64,000 nt of DNA. Origin: Coprococcus_C sp934318045 (GTDB lineage Bacteria; Bacillota; Clostridia; Lachnospirales; Lachnospiraceae). The stretch is taken from contig CAKREY010000012.1 in the NCBI GenBank assembly GCA_934318045.1, forward strand, positions 1 through 64,000, in the 5' to 3' direction. Both the position numbers and the translations under genes were made by a program. The notes under the pieces are model-generated. The model saw only the letters and a list, made by a program, of their open reading frames with translations, was not told where the DNA came from and did not search any database. This document shows positions 8,633 to 16,465 of this stretch, one piece after another; the first letter of the stretch is position 1; each line of letters opens with the position of its first letter.

Positions 8633-9286
8633 TCAAAATTTGTGTGGCCGGTCCACAAAACGGATTCCAAGCCGAATCAGTACAAACACACCAATCTCCG
8701 CTGCCACAATTCCCAGGTAAAGCAGCGCAAGATTTCTTGCAAATGTATCCGGAAGCAGTTTGAGCAGAAGATCTCCCCCCGCAAAATAGCTGTAATCATG
8801 CTTCCATATCATATTCTCAAGTCCGCGGTACACAGGTTTTCCTGAACATACAATCTTAAGCATCACCAATGCTGCAAGACATGCACCTCCGGCACTTCCA
8901 TAATAGCATGGTTTTGTCTCCCGACGTCGCCACAAGCGGAAAAAGCTATAGCAAAAACCACCAAATGACAAAACCGACAGCACCCACGCAAACCGGTAAT
9001 ACCCCTTTAATCTGTTTAATTGATGAACATTCGTATCAGAAAGTGTATACCCGGCAACCCGGTATTTTCCTGTGAAAAAATTGCAAAAGGAATCCGCAAT
9101 CTGCCCATAATACAGCTCCGCCTCGGCCTTCGTAATCTCCACAACACCATTTTCCTGATAATCGCATGCACTCTGACAGTACACGCTCCGGTTAAATGCA
9201 AGCAGCACAATGCCAAAACTTACAATAAATATCGCAACACAAATGCTTGCAATCCATTGAAACTTTCTATATTCTTCTCGATTCAT
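8633..9286 (-). CDS. DUF1461 (TIGR01906-like) integral membrane protein
   Basis: About 217 residues starting MNREEYRKFQW, with four hydrophobic segments at roughly 10-32, 105-127, 140-160 and 190-213. The extracytoplasmic part between helices 1 and 2 contains SACDYQENGVVEITKAEAEL and LSDTNVHQLNRLKGYYRF, similar to the TIGR01906/DUF1461 membrane family, whose function is unknown. The start is uncertain: no clear ribosome site precedes this ATG, and an in-frame ATG lies 23 codons upstream. glgB is 130 bases downstream on the same strand, and the c-di-GMP gene is divergent. Confidence 0.72.
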   Translation of the reverse strand: MNREEYRKFQWIASICVAIFIVSFGIVLLAFNRSVYCQSACDYQENGVVEITKAEAELYYGQIADSFCNFFTGKYRVAGYTLSDTNVHQLNRLKGYYRFAWVLSVLSFGGFCYSFFRLWRRRETKPCYYGSAGGACLAALVMLKIVCSGKPVYRGLENMIWKHDYSYFAGGDLLLKLLPDTFARNLALLYLGIVAAEIGVFVLIRLGIRFVDRPHKF

Positions 9287-9446
9287 AGTATTGTTTTTAT
9301 ATTCATTTCTTTCAAATTCTATAAGCTTTTTTATTTTATCATCTCCACATGGCAATGTAAAGAAACCATTTCCGAAATGCGTCCAATATTCTCTCTTTTT
9401 TATCCTGACTGCTCTTTTTCAACGTTTGTTTTTCTTTTATTTTTTC

Positions 9447-9475
9447 TTGATTCAAGTCCTCTTTTCCTCTATAAT
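9447..9475 (+). promoter_or_regulatory. Sigma-A promoter of the c-di-GMP enzyme gene
   Basis: TTGATT (9447-9452), 17-base spacer, perfect TATAAT (9470-9475), about 45 bases before the start codon. Confidence 0.8.
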
Positions 9476-9520
9476 AGAAATTAGTTTTTTTATACGCGAC
9501 AAGAGGTGGTGGGACGATAT

Positions 9521-12500
9521 ATGGCATCAAGCAATTTTGTAAACGGAAACGATGTGGCAACCTTTGTTCTTGAGACAGAGGCGCCTTATAATATTCTGGA
9601 TTTTGACCAGGGTCTGTGCACGATGACCGGCTATTCGCCGCGTGAACTTTCGAAGAAAATCTGCACCCTGGATAATCTCTTATATGTGGAAGACTTCACG
9701 GAAGTGATTGCTTCCATGAATTACCAGCTGAGTATCTCGAATTTAATAAGCGTACAGCACAGAATCGTGACAAAAAGCGGCTCAATTCTGACCGTTTTGT
9801 GCAACGGACAGGCATTCTCGTTAAACGATGGACGTGACGTTTTGCAATGTGTATTTACCGATATTACAAACCTGGAAAATGCAGCAAGTGAAACGGCCCG
9901 TGCAAAAACAGATTTGGAGATTTTTGCAAACACGGTACCGAGTGGTGTGAGCAAGCACCTGCTCGACAACAATCTTTCTCTGCTTTGGGCAAACAATTTC
10001 TTTTACGATATGTGCGGCTATACCGAGCATGACTACCACGAGAAATTCGGTTCAAGCACATTGCAGCTTGTCTTAAGTGAAGACCTGGCTGTTGTAATCG
10101 AAGCACTGGCCGATCTCACCGAGAACGAAGAACACTCCAAGATTTTAAATTTCCGGATTCAGTGCGCAGACGGCAACACCAAATGGGTGAACGCGGTCCT
10201 TGCCCGGTCTGGCATGGTCGAGAAGGGATTTCCGGTGATTAATCTCGTTATGTCTGACATCACGAATCTGAAGATTGCCGAGACGAAAGCCATGCTCGAA
10301 GAACAGAAATATCTGATCATCTCCGATATCTCGGAAGAGCTTCCTTACGAATACGATATCGCGACCGACACAATTACATTTGCAGAGAAATTCAATCATA
10401 TTTTTGAGGGAGACTCCGTCATAGAACATCCGGCTGAAAATATGTTGAAGATGGGCCTGGTCTCCTATGATACCCAGTCTGCCATCGAGGAACTGTTTTT
10501 CCTGGCAAAAGCAGGCACGGAGTATCACTCCACCGAGTTTAAACTGAATACAAAAAACGGGGGATTTCAATGGTATTTCTCCACGTTCTCAACAATTTAT
10601 GACGAAGAAGGAAATGCACTCCGCGTGGTCGGTCTGCTCCGCAATATCCACACGCAGAAAGTAGAACAGCAAAAGCTTTTGATCCGGGCCGAAACAGATC
10701 AGATGACCGGCCTTTACAACAAAGCGACAACGGAAAACCGGATTCAAAGTTCTCTGCGTGAATTAAACGGAAACAGCTATCAGATCCTCATGCTGGTTGA
10801 TATCGACGACTTCAAGAAAATCAATGATACATTCGGACATCTGAAGGGGGACGAAGTGATCGTCAATATCGCAAAAACATTGCAGGCCTTTAAGGGCGAT
10901 TATGGAATCGCCGGGCGTCTCGGCGGTGATGAGTTCTGCGTATTCCTGACAAATGTTCTTGACATCCAGCTTGCCAGCGAAAAAGCAGCTATGATTGCCG
11001 ACCGGCTGCGTGAGCTCTACCACGATACGTGCAAAGTAACGCTAAGTATCGGTATCGCTGCGACAAACCAGCAGATTCCATACAATGTTCTGCTTGAAAA
11101 CGCAGACACGGCTCTTTATCAGGCAAAACTGCATGGAAAGGACTGCTATTATTTCTATAAGGATGATATGGAGCGCGCCAAATATGAAAATGACCGTTCC
11201 GATACTTCCGATAAACATGAAACAGATTCCGCACTTCTCGACAATCTGCTTTCCACCCTGTTTACAAGCACAAATACCTATAGTGCGATTGAACAGGCCA
11301 TGACCATTGTCGGCGAACATTTTGATATCGACAAAATCTGCATCTGGGAATACAGCTCCAACAAAAACTTTGTCGACTGTACACATCAATGGTGCAAAGA
11401 AGGACTTGAAAATGATATGGCGCTCCGGCAGCATACACCGGCAGCCATCTTAGAAGAACTGTCTTCGATGGGGACCGATGGTATTACCTACTCCTCTGAC
11501 ACATCCTTGATCAAGACAAATACAGCAAGCATGAATCCGGCCGCAGAAGGGATCCGGAAACTCATGCAATGCGACATCCGGTCAAACGGAAAACGCATCG
11601 GATACATCTGCTTTTATTCCATGGACAAAGACACCGCATGGAATGTCCATACGCTCTCTGCATTCAAACAGATCTTCCGCCTGTTTGGAGAAGCAGTGAA
11701 AGCCAAGCAGGCCAACCGTGCGATGGCTTTGCTCCGCGATGACACGATCAAGGCATTCGGTCTCGTACAAAATCCGATGGTTGTCGTCGACAAAGACTCG
11801 TACGAAGTCATGTACTTTAACGACTATGCACGTGAATATTTCCCGGCGCTCGCATTAAACAGCAAATGCTACGCCTGCATGCACCAGGAAAGCGGCCCAT
11901 GTGCGGACTGCCCGGTCCACAAAATCACCGAGGCAAATCCGACTGCCAGCTGCACAAAGCACAGCCGCATCTTAGACGAAGCGCTGGATGTACATATGAC
12001 AAACATCAACTGGAGCAGCGGCACACACTCGTTTTTGATTTCCACTTCCGTCCACAGAGAGACGAAAGCAGAGCAGTTCAAGAAAGAACTCGAGCAGAAT
12101 ATCAACATCGAGAAACGGATTGCGGAGGCTTCTTACCGGGATATCATCACCGGATACGGAAACTTCGAGAAGTTCAAGGTAGATGCTCAGGCAATCTTAA
12201 ACGATAATCCGGATACCGACTATGTGATGTTTTATTTTAATATCAAGAACTTTAAATATATCAATGAAACTTACGGGCACAATGTCGGAGACCAGACGCT
12301 TAAAGCAGTCGCGGATGTATTACATAAATATATGCAGGATGGAGAAACTTTTGCCCGTGTCATCAGCGATACTTACATCATGCTGGTGCACTATCATGCC
12401 GAAGATCAGTTCATGTCTATCTTCAACAACATCAAAGCGGAAGTGCACGACGCCTGCCTGGCAATCCAGGATCGTTTTGTCGTAGACTTCACGACCGGTA

Positions 12501-13423
12501 TTTTGATCATAGATGAAACAATGCACAGCTACAGCATCAACCGGCTGGTTGACCGTGCCATGATGGCTGGCAAATCCATCAACGCAGCCTCCGGCGTCTC
12601 CTATGCATTTTACGATGACGAATACCACAAGAAGATCCTTGATGAAGCACAGCTTGAAAACAGCATCCATGGTGCGCTCGAAAACCATGAATTCTGCGCT
12701 TATGTACAGCCAAAATATGATATTGCATCCAAGAGCTTAATCGGCGGCGAACTGCTCGTCCGCTGGATGTCTCCTTCCAAAGGATTCCTGGAACCAGCTT
12801 CTTTCATCCCGTCCTTTGAGAAAAACGGATTCATCTATCAGATTGACTGCTTTATGCTCGAAGAAGCATGCAAATCAATCCGGCGCTACCTTGATTCCGA
12901 TATCTATGTCATTCCGTTTTCCGTGAACTTATCGCGGGTAACACTGGCGCATCCGGATTTTCTTGCAAAGGTGCAGGAGATTGTGGAACGGTATTATATT
13001 CCGCATCATTATCTTGAATTTGAAATAACGGAAAGTATTTTCGCAGAAGATTACACCCATATGATTGATGTATTGTCCAAACTGAGATCCATGGATTTCA
13101 TCATCAACATGGACGATTTTGGAACCGGTTACTCTTCTCTTACACTGCTTCGCGACCTGCCGATTGATGTCATCAAACTTGACCACGATTTTCTGGCACG
13201 GTCTGCAGCCAACGACAAAAATGCTATCAGCATCCTGCGAAGCATCATTGAGATGGCACACACACTTGATATCCGGGTTGTCAGCGAAGGAATTGAAACT
13301 GTCGAACAGCTCGATATGCTTCGCTCCATCAACTGTGAGATTGGACAGGGCTTCCTGTTTGCAAAGCCAATGCCAATCGAGGATTACGATAAAATGATCA
13401 AAGATTACTCGACAAACGATTAA
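9521..13423 (+). CDS. Multi-domain PAS/GGDEF/GAF/EAL c-di-GMP enzyme
   Basis: A 1300-residue soluble protein with no membrane helices. Order: three PAS-like domains (about 5-125, 135-255, 265-390); a GGDEF domain with intact GRLGGDEF at about 466 and no RxxD inhibitory site at the usual place; a GAF-like domain (about 570-715); a fourth PAS-like domain with a Cys cluster (CYACMHQESGPCADC, about 783); a second GGDEF fold with ISDTY in place of the signature; and an EAL domain. The EAL domain keeps ELLVRW, NLSR, ITES, DDFGTGYSS, KLD, SEGIET and QGFLFAKP. Both synthesis and hydrolysis of c-di-GMP therefore look possible. AGAGGTGG precedes the ATG at 9521; upstream GTG codons overlap that site. 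Confidence 0.9.
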   Translation: MASSNFVNGNDVATFVLETEAPYNILDFDQGLCTMTGYSPRELSKKICTLDNLLYVEDFTEVIASMNYQLSISNLISVQHRIVTKSGSILTVLCNGQAFSLNDGRDVLQCVFTDITNLENAASETARAKTDLEIFANTVPSGVSKHLLDNNLSLLWANNFFYDMCGYTEHDYHEKFGSSTLQLVLSEDLAVVIEALADLTENEEHSKILNFRIQCADGNTKWVNAVLARSGMVEKGFPVINLVMSDITNLKIAETKAMLEEQKYLIISDISEELPYEYDIATDTITFAEKFNHIFEGDSVIEHPAENMLKMGLVSYDTQSAIEELFFLAKAGTEYHSTEFKLNTKNGGFQWYFSTFSTIYDEEGNALRVVGLLRNIHTQKVEQQKLLIRAETDQMTGLYNKATTENRIQSSLRELNGNSYQILMLVDIDDFKKINDTFGHLKGDEVIVNIAKTLQAFKGDYGIAGRLGGDEFCVFLTNVLDIQLASEKAAMIADRLRELYHDTCKVTLSIGIAATNQQIPYNVLLENADTALYQAKLHGKDCYYFYKDDMERAKYENDRSDTSDKHETDSALLDNLLSTLFTSTNTYSAIEQAMTIVGEHFDIDKICIWEYSSNKNFVDCTHQWCKEGLENDMALRQHTPAAILEELSSMGTDGITYSSDTSLIKTNTASMNPAAEGIRKLMQCDIRSNGKRIGYICFYSMDKDTAWNVHTLSAFKQIFRLFGEAVKAKQANRAMALLRDDTIKAFGLVQNPMVVVDKDSYEVMYFNDYAREYFPALALNSKCYACMHQESGPCADCPVHKITEANPTASCTKHSRILDEALDVHMTNINWSSGTHSFLISTSVHRETKAEQFKKELEQNINIEKRIAEASYRDIITGYGNFEKFKVDAQAILNDNPDTDYVMFYFNIKNFKYINETYGHNVGDQTLKAVADVLHKYMQDGETFARVISDTYIMLVHYHAEDQFMSIFNNIKAEVHDACLAIQDRFVVDFTTGILIIDETMHSYSINRLVDRAMMAGKSINAASGVSYAFYDDEYHKKILDEAQLENSIHGALENHEFCAYVQPKYDIASKSLIGGELLVRWMSPSKGFLEPASFIPSFEKNGFIYQIDCFMLEEACKSIRRYLDSDIYVIPFSVNLSRVTLAHPDFLAKVQEIVERYYIPHHYLEFEITESIFAEDYTHMIDVLSKLRSMDFIINMDDFGTGYSSLTLLRDLPIDVIKLDHDFLARSAANDKNAISILRSIIEMAHTLDIRVVSEGIETVEQLDMLRSINCEIGQGFLFAKPMPIEDYDKMIKDYSTND

Positions 13424-13442
13424 TCTCCTGATTTTATACATT

Positions 13443-13466
13443 TTGCGTAAGTTTTCGCAAGTTTTT
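13443..13466 (+). terminator. Weak terminator after the c-di-GMP enzyme gene
   Basis: A short stem, TTGCG and CGCAA (5 bp), followed by GTTTTT, about 20 bases past the stop codon. The stem is short, so readthrough is possible. Confidence 0.35.
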
Positions 13467-13479
13467 GTTAAAAAAAGTA

Positions 13480-13508
13480 TTGACAGAAAAATTGCTTTTT
13501 GCTATCCT
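13480..13508 (+). promoter_or_regulatory. Sigma-A promoter of rpsT
   Basis: Perfect TTGACA (13480-13485), 17-base spacer, TATCCT (13503-13508). Confidence 0.8.
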
Positions 13509-13511
13509 ATG

Positions 13512-13631
13512 GTTTGTGTGTGAACACAAACGGAAATTTTCACTGGTCCAGTTCCTCTAGTGGTGTGGATGAACTGTTCGTGTCTTGACCTAAGTGATAA
13601 TTATAGAAACTATATTATGAATTTATTTTAT
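13512..13631 (+). promoter_or_regulatory. Structured leader of rpsT mRNA
   Basis: The rpsT transcript should carry a leader of about 130 bases. It begins with a perfect 8-bp hairpin (GTTTGTGT, loop GTGA, ACACAAAC, 13512-13531). A longer imperfect fold follows between CCAGTT (13548-13553) and AACTG near 13571. S20 autoregulates its own mRNA in other bacteria; that this leader does so is inference. Confidence 0.4.
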
Positions 13632-13644
13632 GGAGGTGTCTGAT

Positions 13645-13908
13645 TTGGCTAATATCAAATCCGCAAAGAAGAGAATCCTTGTCATCGAGACAAAGACTTT
13701 AAGAAACAAGACAATCAAGTCTAAGATCAAGACTTTAGTAAAGAAAGTTGAGCTTGCTGTCGCTGAGAACGACAAAGCTGCTGCAGAAGCTGCACTCAAG
13801 GTTGCAACCTCTGAAATCAGCAAAGCTGCTTCCAAGGGAATTTTCCACAAGAATACAGCTGCAAGAAAGATTTCTCGTTTAACACTTGCTGTTAACAAGC
13901 TTGCTTAA
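13645..13908 (+). CDS. rpsT: 30S ribosomal protein S20
   Basis: 87 residues, the normal size. The initiator is TTG at 13645: GGAGGT at 13632-13637 is 7 bases upstream, and the mature N-terminus ANIKSAKKR is the conserved S20 start. The rest is the expected Lys/Ala-rich helical bundle that binds 16S rRNA in the body of the small subunit. It is monocistronic, with its own promoter and a strong terminator. A TTG start fits the weakly initiated rpsT genes known elsewhere. Confidence 0.95.
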   Translation: MANIKSAKKRILVIETKTLRNKTIKSKIKTLVKKVELAVAENDKAAAEAALKVATSEISKAASKGIFHKNTAARKISRLTLAVNKLA

Positions 13909-13930
13909 TTTTTATTTTATATAGTTAACC

Positions 13931-13966
13931 CAAAGAAAAAGGCGCCTTTAAGCGCCTTTTTCTTTG
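13931..13966. terminator. Bidirectional terminator between rpsT and yqeG
   Basis: A perfect 15-bp stem (CAAAGAAAAAGGCGC with GCGCCTTTTTCTTTG) and a 6-base loop, with T-rich arms on both strands. It overlaps the last codons of yqeG. Confidence 0.88.
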
Positions 13967-14475
13967 TTTCCGGTTTTCAGCGGATGTTTTTTCAGATAGC
14001 AATGTAAAATCCACTTCTCCGGAATTCTTTTCAGTACAATCTGTATCTCCTCGTGTTTTGCAATCGGCTGCACGAGGATACTATGCAAACCTGCGTTATT
14101 TGCACCCCAAATATCTGTGAAGATCTGATCACCGACAAACAAGGTGTTTTCTTTGTTTGTCCCAAGTTTTTTCATCGCCGCTTCATATCCGCGTGCGGAA
14201 GGTTTTCCTGCCTTAAAGACATAGGTCGCATCGACCGCATCATTAAACATCTTCACACGTGCTTCGTCGTTATTGGAAACAAAGCAGACACCGAATCCAA
14301 GTGTTTTCAAATGTCCAATCATTTTTTTTGCCTTGTCATCTGCCGGCGCATCATGTTCCACCAGCGTATTATCTACGTCAAACAAAACCGCCCGGTATCC
14401 CCGCTTATAAAATTGTGCAAAATCAATATGATACGTACTGTCATAATATTCTTTTGGAAAAAGTTTCTGAAACAT
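13948..14475 (-). CDS. yqeG: YqeG family HAD IIIA-type phosphatase
   Basis: 175 residues of the haloacid dehalogenase superfamily. Seen: motif I VLFDVDNTLVEHD (DxDxT), motif II VSNN, the Lys region KAGKPSARGYEAAMKKL, and motif III GDQIFTDIWGAN. This set defines the YqeG subfamily, related to phosphatidylglycerophosphate phosphatases; the substrate here is not known. It follows uvrC by 23 bases and probably shares its transcript. The stop codon falls inside the shared terminator hairpin. Confidence 0.92.
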   Translation of the reverse strand: MFQKLFPKEYYDSTYHIDFAQFYKRGYRAVLFDVDNTLVEHDAPADDKAKKMIGHLKTLGFGVCFVSNNDEARVKMFNDAVDATYVFKAGKPSARGYEAAMKKLGTNKENTLFVGDQIFTDIWGANNAGLHSILVQPIAKHEEIQIVLKRIPEKWILHCYLKKHPLKTGNKEKGA

Positions 14476-14498
14476 ACTATATTCTCCTCGTCTTCCTT

Positions 14499-16388
14499 TT
14501 ACGCAGTATGGAAAAAATCATAAATCCCGCGTGCCACGGATTCTGGTATGCCAGGCACTTCTGCAAGTTCCTCCGCCGAAGCTTCCCGGATCTTCCGGAT
14601 TTCTCCAAAATATTTCAAGAGTTGTTTTCTCCGGGTTTCGCCGACACCCGGAATCTCATCGAGTACTGAGTGTACCTGATTTTTGCTCCGCAGTTGCCGG
14701 TGATACGAGATTGCGAACCGGTGTGCTTCGTCCTGCAGCGCAGTGATCATAAGCATCGCTTCACTGCCTCTCGGGAACTCTACTTCAACGTTGTTAAAAT
14801 AAAGTCCTCGCGTCCGGTGATTATCATCCTTTACCATACCACACACCGGAATATCCAATCCCAGGCTGTCAAGCACCATCAAAGCAACGTTGACCTGGCC
14901 TTTTCCGCCATCCATCATGATCACATCCGGCAGCACATCCATTTTATCATCCGTAAACCGGCGGGACAATACTTCTTTCATTGAAGCATAATCATCCGGT
15001 CCGGAGACTGTCCGCAAACGGAATTTTCGATATGCATTTTTCTTTGGTTTTCCCTGTTCAAACACAACCATAGATGCCACAGACAACACACCGGATATAT
15101 TGGAGATATCGTAGGCTTCCATCCGGTTTGCCGAAGGAATCCCAATCATCTTTGCAATCTCGTTTGCTGCACCGATTGTCCGCTTCTCCTGCCGCTTCAC
15201 ACGCTCCATATCCTGTTTTAGCACAAGCGCCGCATTTTCCTCCGCGAGATTAAGGATACGCTTTTTGTCTCCCTTTTGCGGCACAAATATCTGAACTTTC
15301 GACTCCCGTCTTTTACTTAGATACGCTTCTAATACATCTAATTCATCCGGTATTTCCGGAACTAAAATCTCTTTCGGCAGATACGGTGTCCCGGAATAAT
15401 ACTGCTTGATAAACGCCGCAAGCACTTCCGGCAGGCGCTCCCGGCTGTCTCCGTTCATATGATGATTCTCTCTCCCAAGCAGCTTTCCGTCCCGTATAAA
15501 AAAGATTGTCACAACGATATCTTTCTCATTTGCAGCAAGTGCAATCACATCCCGGTCTTCTCCGGATGCCTTGTTCATCTGCTGTTTATCCTCGATATGG
15601 CGGATACTCTCAATCAGATCCCGTGTCTCTGCGGCCTTCTCAAACTCCATTTCTTCTGCCTGTTGTTTCATCTGCGCCTGCAGGGTTGTCATAATTTCTT
15701 TGTAATTTCCATTCAAAAATGACAAGGCTGCCTGCACTTGTTTTCCATATTCTTCCTGACTGATCTTCCCGGTGCACGGGGCCTTACACTGCCCAATCTG
15801 ATGATACAGACATGGCCGGTCTTTGCCGATTTCCTGCGGAAGTTTCCGGTTGCAAGTACGCAGATGATACAACTTGTTGATCAGATCTAAGATATCTTTG
15901 ACTGCACGCGCATTCGTATATGGTCCGAAATATTTTGCATGGTCGCGTTTCATCGAATGGCTGTATAAAAACCGTGGGAATGCTTCTTCCACAGTCACCC
16001 GGATATATGGATATCCTTTATCATCCGTCATCATCGTATTGTATTTCGGGCGGTATTCCTTGATCAGATTGCATTCTAACACAAGTGCTTCAAGCTCCGA
16101 ACTTGTCACAATATACTCAAAATACGCAATCTGGGATACCATACGCGCAATCTTCGCCGAACCGCCATGGCCATGTCCGGTCTGAAAATACTGGCGTACC
16201 CGGTTATGCAGGCTGATGGCTTTTCCTACATACAGGATATCATCAGTTTTACTGTGCATGATATAAACGCCAGGGCTTTTGGGAAGCTTTTTCAGTTCTT
16301 CTTCCACGTCAAACACCTGCGCGCTCTCTTCCGCATTCTGGCTGGCCCGGTCAATATTCACATTAATTCTTTGTTTTTTTTCTGCCAT
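14499..16388 (-). CDS. uvrC: Excinuclease ABC subunit C
   Basis: 629 residues, the usual size for UvrC, which makes both incisions in nucleotide excision repair with UvrA and UvrB. Order: GIY-YIG nuclease (PGVYIMHSKTDDILYVGKA, about 40-120), a Cys-containing link (CLYHQIGQCKAPCTGKIS), the UVR motif (about 215-250), the RNase H-like nuclease core (ISNISGVLSVASMVVFEQG; VIMMDGGKGQVN) and C-terminal helix-hairpin-helix pairs (EIPGVGETRRKQLL, EVPGIPESVARGI). The start is the ATG at 16388 with GGAGGAAC upstream; the in-frame ATG 11 codons earlier lacks such a site. Confidence 0.96.
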   Translation of the reverse strand: MAEKKQRINVNIDRASQNAEESAQVFDVEEELKKLPKSPGVYIMHSKTDDILYVGKAISLHNRVRQYFQTGHGHGGSAKIARMVSQIAYFEYIVTSSELEALVLECNLIKEYRPKYNTMMTDDKGYPYIRVTVEEAFPRFLYSHSMKRDHAKYFGPYTNARAVKDILDLINKLYHLRTCNRKLPQEIGKDRPCLYHQIGQCKAPCTGKISQEEYGKQVQAALSFLNGNYKEIMTTLQAQMKQQAEEMEFEKAAETRDLIESIRHIEDKQQMNKASGEDRDVIALAANEKDIVVTIFFIRDGKLLGRENHHMNGDSRERLPEVLAAFIKQYYSGTPYLPKEILVPEIPDELDVLEAYLSKRRESKVQIFVPQKGDKKRILNLAEENAALVLKQDMERVKRQEKRTIGAANEIAKMIGIPSANRMEAYDISNISGVLSVASMVVFEQGKPKKNAYRKFRLRTVSGPDDYASMKEVLSRRFTDDKMDVLPDVIMMDGGKGQVNVALMVLDSLGLDIPVCGMVKDDNHRTRGLYFNNVEVEFPRGSEAMLMITALQDEAHRFAISYHRQLRSKNQVHSVLDEIPGVGETRRKQLLKYFGEIRKIREASAEELAEVPGIPESVARGIYDFFHTA

Positions 16389-16402
16389 TTTTGTTCCTCC
16401 AT

Positions 16403-16432
16403 AAAACAAGGAGGCATCCATAAGATACCTCC
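16403..16432 (-). terminator. Terminator after the 695-aa orphan gene
   Basis: Minus strand GGAGGTATC and GATGCCTCC form a 9-bp stem with one G-U pair, followed by TTGTTTT. It lies between the orphan gene and uvrC. Confidence 0.7.
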
Positions 16433-16465
16433 CGCTTTATATAAAGGTTTTTTTGTGCTATTTTC

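Noticed and set aside
13532..13600. A tRNA-like fold in the rpsT leader (GGTCCAGTTCCTCTAGTGG).
   Set aside because: No full cloverleaf, T-arm consensus or acceptor pairing.
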